Both the position numbers and the translations under genes were made by a program. Below the pieces are notes generated by a model. That model saw only the letters and a program-made list of their open reading frames with translations. It had not been told where the DNA came from and made no database searches. From a candidate division WOR-3 bacterium (lineage in GTDB: Bacteria > Hydrothermota > Tepidihabitantia > Tepidihabitantales > JBDRVQ01), in assembly GCA_039801905.1 (NCBI GenBank), contig JBDRVQ010000007.1:1-60310 (forward strand): a stretch of DNA of 60,310 nucleotides, in the 5' to 3' direction. Shown here one piece after another: positions 17,226-26,020 of this stretch. Each line of letters starts with the position of its first letter. Position 1 is the stretch's first letter.

Positions 17226-17687
17226 TTATTCCAACCAGACCAAGTCCACCGGTTTGGGCGCCTTAACCGAAAGGAAGATCACCGGCTCCTCACTTATATT
17301 CTCAAAGGAATGGGGAATATCCATCGGACCTTTTACCAAATCCCCTTCTTTCGCGATGATCTCCTTTCCCGCCACCTGGAATTTAACCTTTCCCCGAATG
17401 ACAAAAAAGAGTTCATCGGTTGTCGGATGCTTATGTAATTTAACCTTCTTCCCAACCGGTAGATTATAGATATAAGGGGCAATTACGGAAAAATCGCCAA
17501 AGAAAGGGTTGACATCAACCTCTTTGCCGTAGGAGACCTTCTGTCCATAAAAGAGATGGAACTCTTCAAAATTCGGTTCCACCTCAATAAACTTCTCCTT
17601 CGGCGCCCCGCAATTCGGACATTTTTCCGGTGGTGCCAACCCTTTATGGATATAGCCGCAGACCGTGCAGCGCCAGAATCGGTTCAT
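17226..17687 (-). CDS. Rubredoxin-like/cupin fusion protein
   Basis: 153 aa with two parts. Residues 1-35 are a rubrerythrin-type rubredoxin knuckle (Cys7-x2-Cys10 ... Cys23-x2-Cys26) for one iron. Residues about 65-150 are a cupin barrel with [11 protein letters not shown] (metal ligands) and GPMDIPHSF. The gene lies directly behind the ferritin-like and flavodiiron genes, so an electron-transfer or metal-sensing role in oxygen defence is likely; the exact role is not established. Start has GAGGA upstream. Confidence 0.8.
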   Translation of the reverse strand: MNRFWRCTVCGYIHKGLAPPEKCPNCGAPKEKFIEVEPNFEEFHLFYGQKVSYGKEVDVNPFFGDFSVIAPYIYNLPVGKKVKLHKHPTTDELFFVIRGKVKFQVAGKEIIAKEGDLVKGPMDIPHSFENISEEPVIFLSVKAPKPVDLVWLE

Positions 17688-18106
17688 TAAAGTCCTCGCA
17701 AGAGACCGGTGAAGGTATCGTGGTGTTCTTCTTCGTCTGCTAAAATCTTCTTAAAGAGGTCGCAGGTAACATGGTCGTCTTCTTCGCAAGCGGTTTTAAT
17801 TATCTCCTTATAGAGTTTTATCGCGCCTTCCTCATCCTTCACATCCTGCTTCAGCATATCCCTTAAGGTTTTGCCGACAAAAATCGGTTCCGGTTTCGTA
17901 GTCGGTTCGCCGCCGAGATAGACCAGTCGCTCCGCAATCATCTCCGCATGTTTCATCTCGGTGATGGCAATCTTTTTTAACTCATCTTTCACCGCAAAGC
18001 CCGGCACCCCTTCCCAGAGGACATGTTGCCACATATACTGAATGGCAACCTGGAGTTCTCGGGCAATTGCCAGGTTTAAGGAAGTAAGTAGTTTTTTAGA
18101 AGCCAT
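17687..18106 (-). CDS. Ferritin-like diiron protein
   Basis: 139-aa four-helix-bundle protein of the ferritin/bacterioferritin superfamily. Diiron ligands can be placed at Glu17, Glu50 and His53 (TEMKH), Glu93 (DEEGA), Glu126 and His129 (ADEEEHHD). No methionine haem ligand of true bacterioferritin is obvious. It may act as a peroxidase or iron store next to the flavodiiron protein. A strong AGGAGGAG site precedes the ATG. Rubrerythrin-like is the main alternative name, since the rubredoxin part is encoded by the next gene. Confidence 0.85.
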   Translation of the reverse strand: MASKKLLTSLNLAIARELQVAIQYMWQHVLWEGVPGFAVKDELKKIAITEMKHAEMIAERLVYLGGEPTTKPEPIFVGKTLRDMLKQDVKDEEGAIKLYKEIIKTACEEDDHVTCDLFKKILADEEEHHDTFTGLLRGL

Positions 18107-18127
18107 AACTCCTCCTGTTTTTTATTT

Positions 18128-19306
18128 TCAACAAATTCCAATTTCTTTATGTTTTCTTAAAATCTCATCCGCCAATTTTTCCAAAGAAGAAAAATCTCCT
18201 TCCTTTGGATAACCCTTAACGAGCACTGGTTCCAGAAACTCAACCTTTAAGTTCCCCAGTGTCTCTTTAATCATCTCTACCATCTTGCCACCCCAACCAT
18301 AAGAACCAAAAACTCCGGCAAACCGCACCTTCGGCTTTAAGGCATTAGTTAAATAGACCGCATAGAAAACCAAAGGATGGGAACCAGCTAGGACCGTAGG
18401 GGAAGCGATAACCAACGTCGCACAATCAACTAATGCCATCGCCAATTCCCCGATATCGGTCACTGTCAGATTGAAAGGCTTGACCGTCAATCCCCGGCGC
18501 ATCAGAGCGGAAATAAAATAATCAACCAGCGCCTTGGTACTGTAATGCATTGAGACGTAAATTAAAACTACTTCGTTTGCCACTCGCTCGCTAACCCAAT
18601 CCTTGTAGAGATTAATAATAAAATCGGGCTTGGGATAGACCGGACCGTGACTGGGAGCAATCAGACTGACCTCATATTTTGCCAACTTTTCCAGATGTTT
18701 CTTAATCGCACTTCGAAAGGGCATCATAATCTCCGCATAATACCGCTTCGCCGCTTGCGCCACACGTGGCTCATCTTTCACATAAAAATCGCTCGTTGCC
18801 AGATGGGAACCAAAGAAATCGCAAGAGAAAAGAACCTTATCTTCCCTTAAATAACTGACAATCGTCTCGGGCCAGTGAACCCAAGGGGTAGAGAGAAACT
18901 CCAAAGTCTTCTCTCCCAAAGATAAGGTATCACCATCCTTTACCACTAAAAAACGCTCCTTGGGCACAGAGAGTAAATCAGAGAGCATCTCCTGGCACTT
19001 CTCACTCCCCACCACCTTTGCCTCGGGATATAAAGCCAAAATATCGGGAATTACTCCGGAATGGTCCTGTTCCGCATGGTGGGCGATAAGGTAATCAATC
19101 TTCTTGATCCCCAATTCTTTCAAATTACCAATTAACTCCTCTCTTTTTCTTGGGTCAACGGTGTCAATCAGGGCAATCTTCTTATCCCTAATCAAATAGG
19201 CATTATAACTTGTTCCCTCCGGTAAAGGGATTAACTCATCAAATAGCCTCCTATCCCAATCAATCGCACCCAAGCCGAAAATATTAGGCTTTAACTCCCA
19301 AACCAT
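18128..19306 (-). CDS. A-type flavodiiron protein (FprA family)
   Basis: 392-aa enzyme reducing O2 to water or NO to N2O. The metallo-beta-lactamase-like half has the diiron motif H77-x-E79-x-D81-H82 in HHAEQDHSG, HWPETIVSYL, a bridging Asp in FSCDFFGSH and a His in APSHGP. The flavodoxin half (about 245-390) has a phosphate-binding IYVSMHYSTKALVD and VFGSYGWGG for FMN. No fused rubredoxin or flavin reductase is present; separate neighbouring genes supply those. Starts immediately after the flavin reductase stop with GGGAGG at 4 nt. Confidence 0.93.
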   Translation of the reverse strand: MVWELKPNIFGLGAIDWDRRLFDELIPLPEGTSYNAYLIRDKKIALIDTVDPRKREELIGNLKELGIKKIDYLIAHHAEQDHSGVIPDILALYPEAKVVGSEKCQEMLSDLLSVPKERFLVVKDGDTLSLGEKTLEFLSTPWVHWPETIVSYLREDKVLFSCDFFGSHLATSDFYVKDEPRVAQAAKRYYAEIMMPFRSAIKKHLEKLAKYEVSLIAPSHGPVYPKPDFIINLYKDWVSERVANEVVLIYVSMHYSTKALVDYFISALMRRGLTVKPFNLTVTDIGELAMALVDCATLVIASPTVLAGSHPLVFYAVYLTNALKPKVRFAGVFGSYGWGGKMVEMIKETLGNLKVEFLEPVLVKGYPKEGDFSSLEKLADEILRKHKEIGIC

Positions 19307-19813
19307 TTAACCTCCCGTATAAGTTGGTGCGGTCTTTGGTGATTTCCCTTTCTTCACCTTATAGTAATAGGCATAGGTCAAAGGTTCTCCTTCCTTAATT
19401 ATCTCACCTTCAATCACTTTCCCAAGAAAAAGGGTATGGGTTCCGCAGTCAAAACTATTGACCACTTCTGCTTCTAAATAGGCAAGGGTATTTTCCAAAA
19501 CGATCGGTGCCCCGGTCTTCCCTAATTGATAAGAGACTCCAGAAAACTTATCAACATCCCGGCCGGACTTAAAACCGAACTTACCGATGAAAGGGAAGGG
19601 GGTCTCTTGTGCCAAAACCGAGACCGTAAAGACCGAACTCTCCCTAATATACTGGTGGGTCAGGTTCTCCTTATTGATACTCACCGCAATCGTTGGTGGT
19701 TGGGCAGTTATCTGAAATACGGTATTGGCAATCTGCCCATTAATCCTTTCCCCTTTCTTAGAACCGATAATATACATCCCGTAACTAATCTGGAAAAGGG
19801 CTTGTAAATTCAT
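19307..19813 (-). CDS. Flavin reductase-like FMN-binding protein
   Basis: 168-aa split-barrel flavoprotein of the flavin-reductase domain family: SYGMYIIGSKKGERING, ANTVFQITAQPPTIAVSINK, then SVFTVSVLAQETP and a KFSGV...GAPIV segment are typical. It likely delivers electrons to the flavodiiron protein whose gene abuts it. In cyanobacterial FDPs this domain is fused to the same protein, which supports the pairing. First gene of the operon; the -10 box ends 7 nt before the ATG and there is no ribosome site. Confidence 0.88.
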   Translation of the reverse strand: MNLQALFQISYGMYIIGSKKGERINGQIANTVFQITAQPPTIAVSINKENLTHQYIRESSVFTVSVLAQETPFPFIGKFGFKSGRDVDKFSGVSYQLGKTGAPIVLENTLAYLEAEVVNSFDCGTHTLFLGKVIEGEIIKEGEPLTYAYYYKVKKGKSPKTAPTYTGG

Positions 19814-19820
19814 AAAGAGA

Positions 19821-19848
19821 ATTATAAAAGATTTAAGAAGTTTGTCAA
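19821..19848 (-). promoter_or_regulatory. Promoter of the oxygen-defence operon
   Basis: Minus strand TTGACA (19848-19843), 16 bp, TATAAT (19826-19821), a consensus match; 7 nt to the ATG at 19813, so leaderless. Confidence 0.85.
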
Positions 19849-19864
19849 CGAAAATTCCCCTATT

Positions 19865-20278
19865 TTATTCCTTTTTAATCTTATTCTTCCCCAACCAATT
19901 GTGAACCGCATCAAGCCCCGCTTTAATAATCAGCACCGAAGGGATTATTTCGTATTCCTCTTTTTCCACTTTGATTGTCCGACACTCCTCCGTTCCGCAA
20001 ACCTCACAGCAAGAACTTTGCCCAACCTCCCCTTTAAGATAATCTTCTATCGGTCGGTTATTAATCCATAAGCGATTTGACTTAAGGGGATTCTTTTTGA
20101 ACTCTGCTAAGGAAAGCCCCTCCTTCTTTAAGGAAACTTTAACCCCCAAGGGTATGAGCAATTTTCGGAGAGTGGCGATTGCCTTATTAATCTCCTTCTC
20201 CGTCCCTTTACATCTCGGGCAAGTTTTCCCTTTAACGACTAATCTCTGCCATTTAATATTTAAGATTTTCTTCTTCAT
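19865..20278 (-). CDS. DUF2703 family protein
   Basis: 137 aa. N-terminus I-K-W-Q-R-L-V followed by T-C-P-R-C (Cys pair) matches DUF2703, a thioredoxin-like small protein; a second cluster SSCCEVCGTEECRT lies at about 90-103. The thiol-rich layout suggests metal or redox chemistry, but the family has no defined role. It overlaps the acetyltransferase gene upstream as ATGA. Confidence 0.75.
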   Translation of the reverse strand: MKKKILNIKWQRLVVKGKTCPRCKGTEKEINKAIATLRKLLIPLGVKVSLKKEGLSLAEFKKNPLKSNRLWINNRPIEDYLKGEVGQSSCCEVCGTEECRTIKVEKEEYEIIPSVLIIKAGLDAVHNWLGKNKIKKE

Positions 20279-20844
20279 AGATCTAATTTCAAAAGGGGAA
20301 ATTCTTTATCATCTTTATATATCCGAAATCCGTTCCTCAAATAAAACTCAACTGGTCCGGAAGGGTTCTCTTCCTTTCCCTTTCGGGCAAAGGCTTCTAA
20401 TGCCTTCACCTTTCTTTTCTCCAAATCGGCAATTATTCTTTTAAGGATTTCTCTGCCGATTCCCAACCGCCTATACTCCTTTTGGGGAATAAAAAGGCAA
20501 GAGAGCAATACCGCATCCTTACTCGGTTTTATTGGATAACTAAACGCCTGGGGTAAAAATTCCGGTGGGGCGTATTGGGCATAGCCTACTGGTTTTTCAT
20601 TTAGATAGGCAATCATTCCGCAGTTGCCAAAGACCATTCTTGTCTCTCTTAGCCAATTTAACTTCTTTTCTCTCATCTCTTCCTTCTTCTCTTTCTTCGG
20701 GTCAAGACATCCTTTAGGAAACTCCCAATAGAGACAATACTGACCACTGAAAGGATGACTAGGCCATTCTGGGCCATTGCTTAAATTCTTTTCCTTAAGT
20801 TCGGCAATTTCCAGCGACATCCCTATCTTCATCCACAAAAACAA
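20275..20844 (-). CDS. GNAT family N-acetyltransferase
   Basis: Up to 189 aa, GNAT fold: MIAYLNEKPVGYAQYAP (beta2-beta4), then LLSCLFIPQKEYRRLGIGRE with the acetyl-CoA pyrophosphate loop, and a C-terminal GPVEFYLRNGF motif typical of the family. Internal ATGs at 20832 and 20820 are possible starts; the latter begins M-S-L-E-I and would give 181 aa. Co-translated with the DUF2703 gene. Substrate unknown. Confidence 0.8.
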   Translation of the reverse strand: MFLWMKIGMSLEIAELKEKNLSNGPEWPSHPFSGQYCLYWEFPKGCLDPKKEKKEEMREKKLNWLRETRMVFGNCGMIAYLNEKPVGYAQYAPPEFLPQAFSYPIKPSKDAVLLSCLFIPQKEYRRLGIGREILKRIIADLEKRKVKALEAFARKGKEENPSGPVEFYLRNGFRIYKDDKEFPLLKLDL

Positions 20845-20871
20845 AAATCCTCAAAAGATATCGCCAAGGAA

Positions 20872-23442
20872 CTATTTGTAGATTACCTTCTCCCTAACAA
20901 TTGATTCCTTTTCTCCACTCCTAACGATTAATAGATAGACACCAGAAGATAATCCTTCTTCCTTTCCATCCCAGATAACTTTCTCCCCCGATTCTAAATT
21001 GAACTCTTTAACCTTTCTTCCTAATGGGTTATAAACAATAACTTCTCCTTTCTCCCTTCCCCACCAAGAGATAGAGAAATAATTACCAACTGTTGGAAAG
21101 ACCTTAAAAATTTCCCTTCTTTGACCAAAGGCTCCTTCTTCTATCCCCGGAATTTCATCCCTTATCACCAACAATTTGCTTTTCTCGTATACCTTCACAT
21201 AAAGCCGGTTTAACTCTGGATACCACACCTTAGTATCCAACTCTATATTCTCGCTATATCCTTGGGGATATTCCCAAATTATTTTGTTTGTCCGACAGTC
21301 TAAAGCCTTTATTCCAAACAACCCGTAATATAGTTTGTTATTTATCGGATTCCAAAAGAGGCCAACAATTATACTGCTTTCAATCCTTCCTATCACCCGA
21401 TTACTCTCTAAATCAAAAATCTTTATCGTGTCTTCTGACTCATAAGTGGCGAGGTAAATTCGGTTGTCAATTGTATCCAAGGCAAGGAAAAGACCATGGG
21501 CGCCTCGGATGTAACGGATTATGCTATCCTGAAAGCCGTCAATGATGAAGAGACCGCGGAATAGACGAGCGGTATCAACCCTCATCGGTTCTATTCTCCT
21601 TGCTTGGAATAAATCGCAAGTCGGCAAACCATCCGAGATATAAATTCTTTCATTCCTTGGGTCATACCCAATATCACCCTGGATATTCTCAAACACCTTT
21701 ATCACTTGATGAGTAACCCCATCAATAACCCGAGTCCTCCCTCGTTCGCCACCACTAACCCCCATATATACCTTATTTGTCGCAGGACTATAACTAATGC
21801 TAAAGGTTCGGTAACCGGTAAAAATCTGGTCAATCACCATATCGGTTGAACAATCTATCACATAAGTATAAGGGTCACCAGTAGGAGCAGGGGGTGGGTA
21901 GGCAAAAATTTTATTTAAGCCATCCAAATAGAGAAGTCTCCGAAAAGTGGGGATACCGGTGATTACTGTTAAGAGGCTATCGGTATTCCCATCCAGCACA
22001 ATTATCGGTCCCCCACCACAAGAGAGATAAACTTTATTCATTCGGGTAGAAACTCCTCCGTAACCAATCCCCCGGGGTCCAACATAATCCCGAAAGTTGG
22101 CGTATCCCAAAGAGCGATTTCTCTGCACATCAAATACCGAAACTATGGGAAAGGATGGATCAGTAGCATAAAGTTTTCTTGTTAGGGGGTTAAGTATCAA
22201 ATCATAGGGACCACCTTGACTCACCCCCAAATAAATCTCTTTTATATGTTCTTGGGATTGGCAATCAATAATTCCTAAAAGTTGGTTCACAAAATATACC
22301 TTATCCCGGAGAGGATGGTAGAAACAGGGGCGTCCTACATAAGAATCAGCATTACTGGGAATCCTTATGTAACCAATAATCTGGTTTGTTGCCCCATCAA
22401 TAATCACCACCGAAGAATCATAATTGACAAAACAATACAGGACATTATGACGGGAGATATACTTTATTGATGTTAAACCCATCTGAAAAGGGATTATATC
22501 AACTTGAAGGGTGGTGAGGTCAACAACCTTCACTCGGTCATCGCGCTCCAGCCCACCACACATCAGATATAGTTTATTATTGGTCTGGTTATATTCTACA
22601 AGCGCCCCGGCTGGGCACAAATATGGCCCAAGACTAACCTCACCAATTATCTGATTCCTCTCACAGTCAAAAATCAATAGGAAGAACTCGTGGGGATTAG
22701 GGAAAGAATCACCGGCTGGGATGTAAATTCTATCACACCTCTCGTTCATAATAATATCCGGGAGGAGGAAGCGAGTTGGAGATATGGAATCTTCAATCCT
22801 TCCCGTGGCACCATCCAGAATATAAATTTTATTACGTGAGCTAGCAGTTAAGAAATAGTAAATCTTATTATTGATGGGATTCCATAAGAAAGGGGACCGC
22901 TCTAATTTCCACCACCCGCTCCAAATTTTGGTCTTGTATAAAACTTCATGGGTCGCCCCATCAATCACAAAAAAGGTAGTATCTAGTTCCGTCCGACCGA
23001 TAGAGAGATAGACCTTATTTTCCCTTGGATTAAGGTCGAATGCCGCATAACCCCATGCCTCAAATGGTAATGGTATCTCCCTCACCAATCGCCGAGTAGC
23101 GCAGTCAATGATAGCAATAATATTTTTGGGGTGTTGATAAGCCGCATAGAGGCAATTATTGAGCGGATTATAAAAAATCCCCTCGCAGCAGGAGTAACGC
23201 CCCCGAACGACTTCAATTGGTGGTAACTTCTCATCACGCCCACAATCCAGAACCAATATCCGGTCACTAATGGTCCCATGGATGTAAAGTCTATCCCGAA
23301 TGGAATCCCAAACCATCTGAGTGGCGAAATAGAAACCGCTAAAACTATCAGGAATGAATAACTCGGCCTCCCGGTATTGGGAGAATAAAGAAAAGGGGAG
23401 GGCAAAGAAGAGAAAATAAAAGAGAAGACCGCTTCTCTTCAT
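20872..23442 (-). CDS. Secreted YncE-like beta-propeller protein with C-terminal sorting domain
   Basis: 856 aa with a signal peptide (SGLLFYFLFFALPFSLFS). Most of the protein is repeating 40-50-residue blades of the YncE/YVTN type, each with a V-I-D-G-A-T or I-x-D-C turn followed by NK-[IV/L]-Y, for example IIDCATRRLVREI, IDGATHEVLYK and ILDGATGRIEDS. Two propellers could be formed. Residues about 775-856 are a type-A sorting domain (FKVFPTVGNYFSI ... YNPLGRKVKEF ... GLSSGVYLLIVRS). Likely a surface binding protein. It lies 15 nt downstream of the phase-variable gene, so its transcription should be shared. Confidence 0.85.
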   Translation of the reverse strand: MKRSGLLFYFLFFALPFSLFSQYREAELFIPDSFSGFYFATQMVWDSIRDRLYIHGTISDRILVLDCGRDEKLPPIEVVRGRYSCCEGIFYNPLNNCLYAAYQHPKNIIAIIDCATRRLVREIPLPFEAWGYAAFDLNPRENKVYLSIGRTELDTTFFVIDGATHEVLYKTKIWSGWWKLERSPFLWNPINNKIYYFLTASSRNKIYILDGATGRIEDSISPTRFLLPDIIMNERCDRIYIPAGDSFPNPHEFFLLIFDCERNQIIGEVSLGPYLCPAGALVEYNQTNNKLYLMCGGLERDDRVKVVDLTTLQVDIIPFQMGLTSIKYISRHNVLYCFVNYDSSVVIIDGATNQIIGYIRIPSNADSYVGRPCFYHPLRDKVYFVNQLLGIIDCQSQEHIKEIYLGVSQGGPYDLILNPLTRKLYATDPSFPIVSVFDVQRNRSLGYANFRDYVGPRGIGYGGVSTRMNKVYLSCGGGPIIVLDGNTDSLLTVITGIPTFRRLLYLDGLNKIFAYPPPAPTGDPYTYVIDCSTDMVIDQIFTGYRTFSISYSPATNKVYMGVSGGERGRTRVIDGVTHQVIKVFENIQGDIGYDPRNERIYISDGLPTCDLFQARRIEPMRVDTARLFRGLFIIDGFQDSIIRYIRGAHGLFLALDTIDNRIYLATYESEDTIKIFDLESNRVIGRIESSIIVGLFWNPINNKLYYGLFGIKALDCRTNKIIWEYPQGYSENIELDTKVWYPELNRLYVKVYEKSKLLVIRDEIPGIEEGAFGQRREIFKVFPTVGNYFSISWWGREKGEVIVYNPLGRKVKEFNLESGEKVIWDGKEEGLSSGVYLLIVRSGEKESIVREKVIYK

Positions 23443-23457
23443 CCCTACCCCCTTCCT

Positions 23458-24781
23458 TTAACGATAAATTGCTATTTTACCGGTCCGAGAGAAACCAGTT
23501 GATTTCAGTTTATAGAAATAGAGACCAGAAGGAAAGTTCCGATAATCCCATTTCCCCTCACCAATCACCGAAGTTCGGTATATAACCTCTCCCAGGCTGT
23601 TATAAATCTCTAATTGAGAATTGGGGTGGAAGAATTTCACCCACCTCGCCTTTTGGTCGCAAAGGACTAAAAATGATTTTTCCTCCCTTTTGTCAAAGGA
23701 CGACTGGCCACCGCCAAAACCTTCTCCCTCCGGATAGAAGAAACCAAAGGTATCGGTATTATCGCCAAAAAATGCCCACATCCCTTCCATTAAATATCCG
23801 TAATACCTTAATGAACCATAGGCGAGACCAGAACCTAAATAAACCTTTTTTAATGGGTCGCTCGGGCGTGGACTCCAGGTGGTATCTCGTGTGAGATAGT
23901 CGTCAAAATCCTTAGTAGCATCTCCGCGAAGATAGTAAAGGGTCTCTACCTCGGTATTAGAAGGAAACCTTTCCGCACCAACCACACCTCGTGCTGCCAG
24001 TTGTAGACCAAAACCGGTACGATATCCCCACCGAGGTCTATTGACCCATTTATTATCTGAGATAATATATTCCTTCAAATTCGCTCCGTTCACTGTTGCG
24101 CTGACAATAACATACATTGATTTCCGGCCTGGGTCGTATGCCATTTGGGAAGGAGACTGAGATGGACTCCCACTTGGTTTTAACCTTTCCCACCAAGTGA
24201 TTGGAGTTTGAATGAGTGGGATATAAGGGTAATGATATCGCCAGAATTGGTCGTCAGGATTATCCCGAAGATAGACCGAAACACAAGGATAGTCATTCCA
24301 AAATGTGTAGCCACCTGCTTCCAGAGAAACATAGTTGCTTGGATTAATTGGGATATCTTCTAAACGTTTCCAAAACTCACCATCTATATTGTAGACCCAA
24401 AACTCCCTATTGTTCTCTCCCTTTATCACAAAGATGAGATTTTGCCAGGAGGCAGGAATTGAGTGGAAAGCAAGGCTCACTCCGGTATTTATCGGACTTC
24501 CCGGAAGAGAAGGCAATTCAATCCACCTTGGGAACGGTTGGTTATAAATAATATTGCAGTCCAAGTAATAAAATCGGTTCCTATTGGTCTGCTCGTCGTA
24601 GAATAGGGCATAAATCCTTCTGTAAGGATGGATGGCTGTTGACTCAGTGGCAATCATCGCACTTCGGAAGGTTTGGCGATGTGGGGTTGGTTCAAAATAG
24701 TACCACTCTCCATAGCCTAAGAGGCTGACTGGGATTAAAAAGAAAAAGATTGTATGTATGTATGTATGTATATTTACTCAT
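23458..24781 (-). CDS. Secreted propeller protein, phase-variable (OFF: start codon out of frame)
   Basis: A good promoter, an AGAGGAGG site and an ATG (24781-24779) precede this gene, but that ATG reads into a stop at 24692. The gene's own frame is open from 24777 and encodes a signal peptide (IFFFLIPVSLLG, ending near 24718), then a roughly 400-residue propeller-like domain and a type-A sorting tail (IYNSLGEVIYRTS ... NFPSGLYFYKL). It contains no ATG, GTG or TTG before 24657, which lies inside the mature protein. Between the ATG and the signal peptide are five TACA copies; removing one copy, or adding two, joins ATG and signal peptide in frame. Hence I read it as an intact, slipped-strand-regulated gene, here OFF. 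An assembly error in the repeat is the alternative. Confidence 0.75.
24751..24770 (-). repeat. Tetranucleotide tract (TACA)5 at the start of a secreted-protein gene
   Basis: Five perfect copies of TGTA on the plus strand (TACA on the coding strand), 9 nt after the start of the ATG codon and directly before the signal peptide. Length changes of 4 nt shift the frame. Confidence 0.95.
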
Positions 24782-24810
24782 AGTATCCTCCTCTTTCCAT
24801 AAGATAAAAT

Positions 24811-24838
24811 ATTATACAGGGAAAATTTTATTTGTCAA
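24811..24838 (-). promoter_or_regulatory. Promoter of the phase-variable gene
   Basis: Minus strand TTGACA (24838-24833), 16 bp, TATAAT (24816-24811). Predicted start near 24804 gives a leader of about 23 nt with AGAGGAGG (around 24793-24786) placed 5 nt before the ATG. Confidence 0.88.
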
Positions 24839-24879
24839 GTATCCGGTTTTCATCAAAAATAATCTTAAAGATCGAGCAC

Positions 24880-24907
24880 TTGATTTATTCCCTTAATCCC
24901 TTAAAAT
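24880..24907 (+). promoter_or_regulatory. Promoter of the DUF763 gene
   Basis: TTGATT (24880-24885), 16 bp, TAAAAT (24902-24907), then 5 nt to the ATG at 24913; leaderless geometry. Confidence 0.75.
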
Positions 24908-24912
24908 AAACT

Positions 24913-25974
24913 ATGCGGCAGGTATTGGAACTTCCCCTCCATTACGGTAGCGCCCCTCCCTGGTTATTTGAGCGGATGAAAAGATTAGCCTCCGCCATCT
25001 TAGAGGTTATGGTAAGGGAATTCGGTCCTGAGGAAGTGATTAGGCGCCTTGCCGACCCTTTCTGGTTTCAAAGTCTTGGCTGCCTTTTAGGTTTTGATTG
25101 GCACTCTTCTGGTTTAACAACCACAGTCTGCGCCGCCTTAAAAGAGGCGGTCAAGGGCAAAGAGAAGGATTTCGGAATTATCATTGCTGGTGGTAAAGGG
25201 AAGACTTCCCGCAAGACCCCTGAGGAATTGAGAGGGTATGGAGAAAGGTTTGGCATGAAAGCGGATGAATTAATCTTTGCTTCCAAAATCTCCGCCAAAG
25301 TAGATTCTGCTGCTTTGCAAGATGGTTATAACTTATACCACCACACATTCATCTCTACCCTAAAAAATCAATGGGCGGTAATCCAACAGGGGATGAACGA
25401 AGAGACAAGAAAGGCGAGGAGATACCATTGGCTAAAAGAAGACCTAAAAGACTTTGTTTGCGAACCCCATAAGGCAATAATCTCCGAGGCGAAGGGTTCT
25501 GCTTTGAATATGGTTGCCCAAGAGAGTGAAAACGCAAGAAAGGTTTCAACCTTAATCGCTTGCGACAATCCAGAAAGAACAATTAAGGAATTGAGTAAAA
25601 TTCTCCAATTACCAGACAGGCATTTCTTAACTAAAGAAGATATTTCACCAAATAGAATAAAGAAGATTTTATTAAAGACCTATAACAATCCCCCGAAGGA
25701 TTTTCTCCAATTATTAAAGACCGAAGGGGTTGGTCCAAAAACGATTCGCGCCTTAGCCTTAATCTCCGATGTCATTTATGGCGCCAAACCAAGTTATACC
25801 GACCCCTTTGTCTATTCCTTTGCCCACGGGGGCAAGGATGGTTATCCCTATCGGATAAAAAAAGAAGATTATGATAAGTCAATCAAAATCTGGGAAAGTG
25901 CCATAAAATTAGCCAAATTAGGCAGAGAAGAAAAACTCTTAGCCCTTCGCCGTTTAAGCCGGATGTTTCGTTAA
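24913..25974 (+). CDS. DUF763 family protein
   Basis: 353 aa, recognised as DUF763 by its N-terminus (LPLHYGSAPPWLFERM) and by FDWHSSGLTTTVCAALKEA, AGGKGKTSRKTPEEL and YNLYHHTFI. The C-terminal part (about 235-300) has a helix-hairpin-helix-like GVGPKTIRALALI, as in DNA glycosylases and other nucleic-acid proteins, followed by SYTDPFVYSFAHGGKDG. The family occurs in Archaea and thermophilic bacteria; the HhH suggests DNA or RNA binding, but no activity is established. A single-gene unit with its own promoter, inserted between two large secreted-protein genes on the other strand. Confidence 0.85.
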   Translation: MRQVLELPLHYGSAPPWLFERMKRLASAILEVMVREFGPEEVIRRLADPFWFQSLGCLLGFDWHSSGLTTTVCAALKEAVKGKEKDFGIIIAGGKGKTSRKTPEELRGYGERFGMKADELIFASKISAKVDSAALQDGYNLYHHTFISTLKNQWAVIQQGMNEETRKARRYHWLKEDLKDFVCEPHKAIISEAKGSALNMVAQESENARKVSTLIACDNPERTIKELSKILQLPDRHFLTKEDISPNRIKKILLKTYNNPPKDFLQLLKTEGVGPKTIRALALISDVIYGAKPSYTDPFVYSFAHGGKDGYPYRIKKEDYDKSIKIWESAIKLAKLGREEKLLALRRLSRMFR

Positions 25975-26001
25975 AAAAAACCCCGCCCGAAAAGGGCGGG
26001 G
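25972..26001 (-). terminator. Rho-independent terminator of the 1618-aa protein gene
   Basis: CCCCGCCC (25981-25988) and GGGCGGGG (25994-26001) form a perfect 8-bp GC stem with a 5-nt loop. Read on the minus strand the stem is followed by a run of nine T, ideal for the gene ending at 26021. It immediately abuts the DUF763 stop. Confidence 0.9.
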
Positions 26002-26020
26002 TCTACTATTAAGGGAAGAC

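Noticed and set aside
20872-24781. The propeller genes at 20872 and 23458 as one frameshifted gene
   Set aside because: Each has its own signal peptide and its own complete sorting tail; they are separated by a stop and a purine-rich ribosome site.
25972-26001. Terminator for the DUF763 gene (plus strand)
   Set aside because: On the plus strand no T-tract follows the stem; the T-run is on the minus-strand side.
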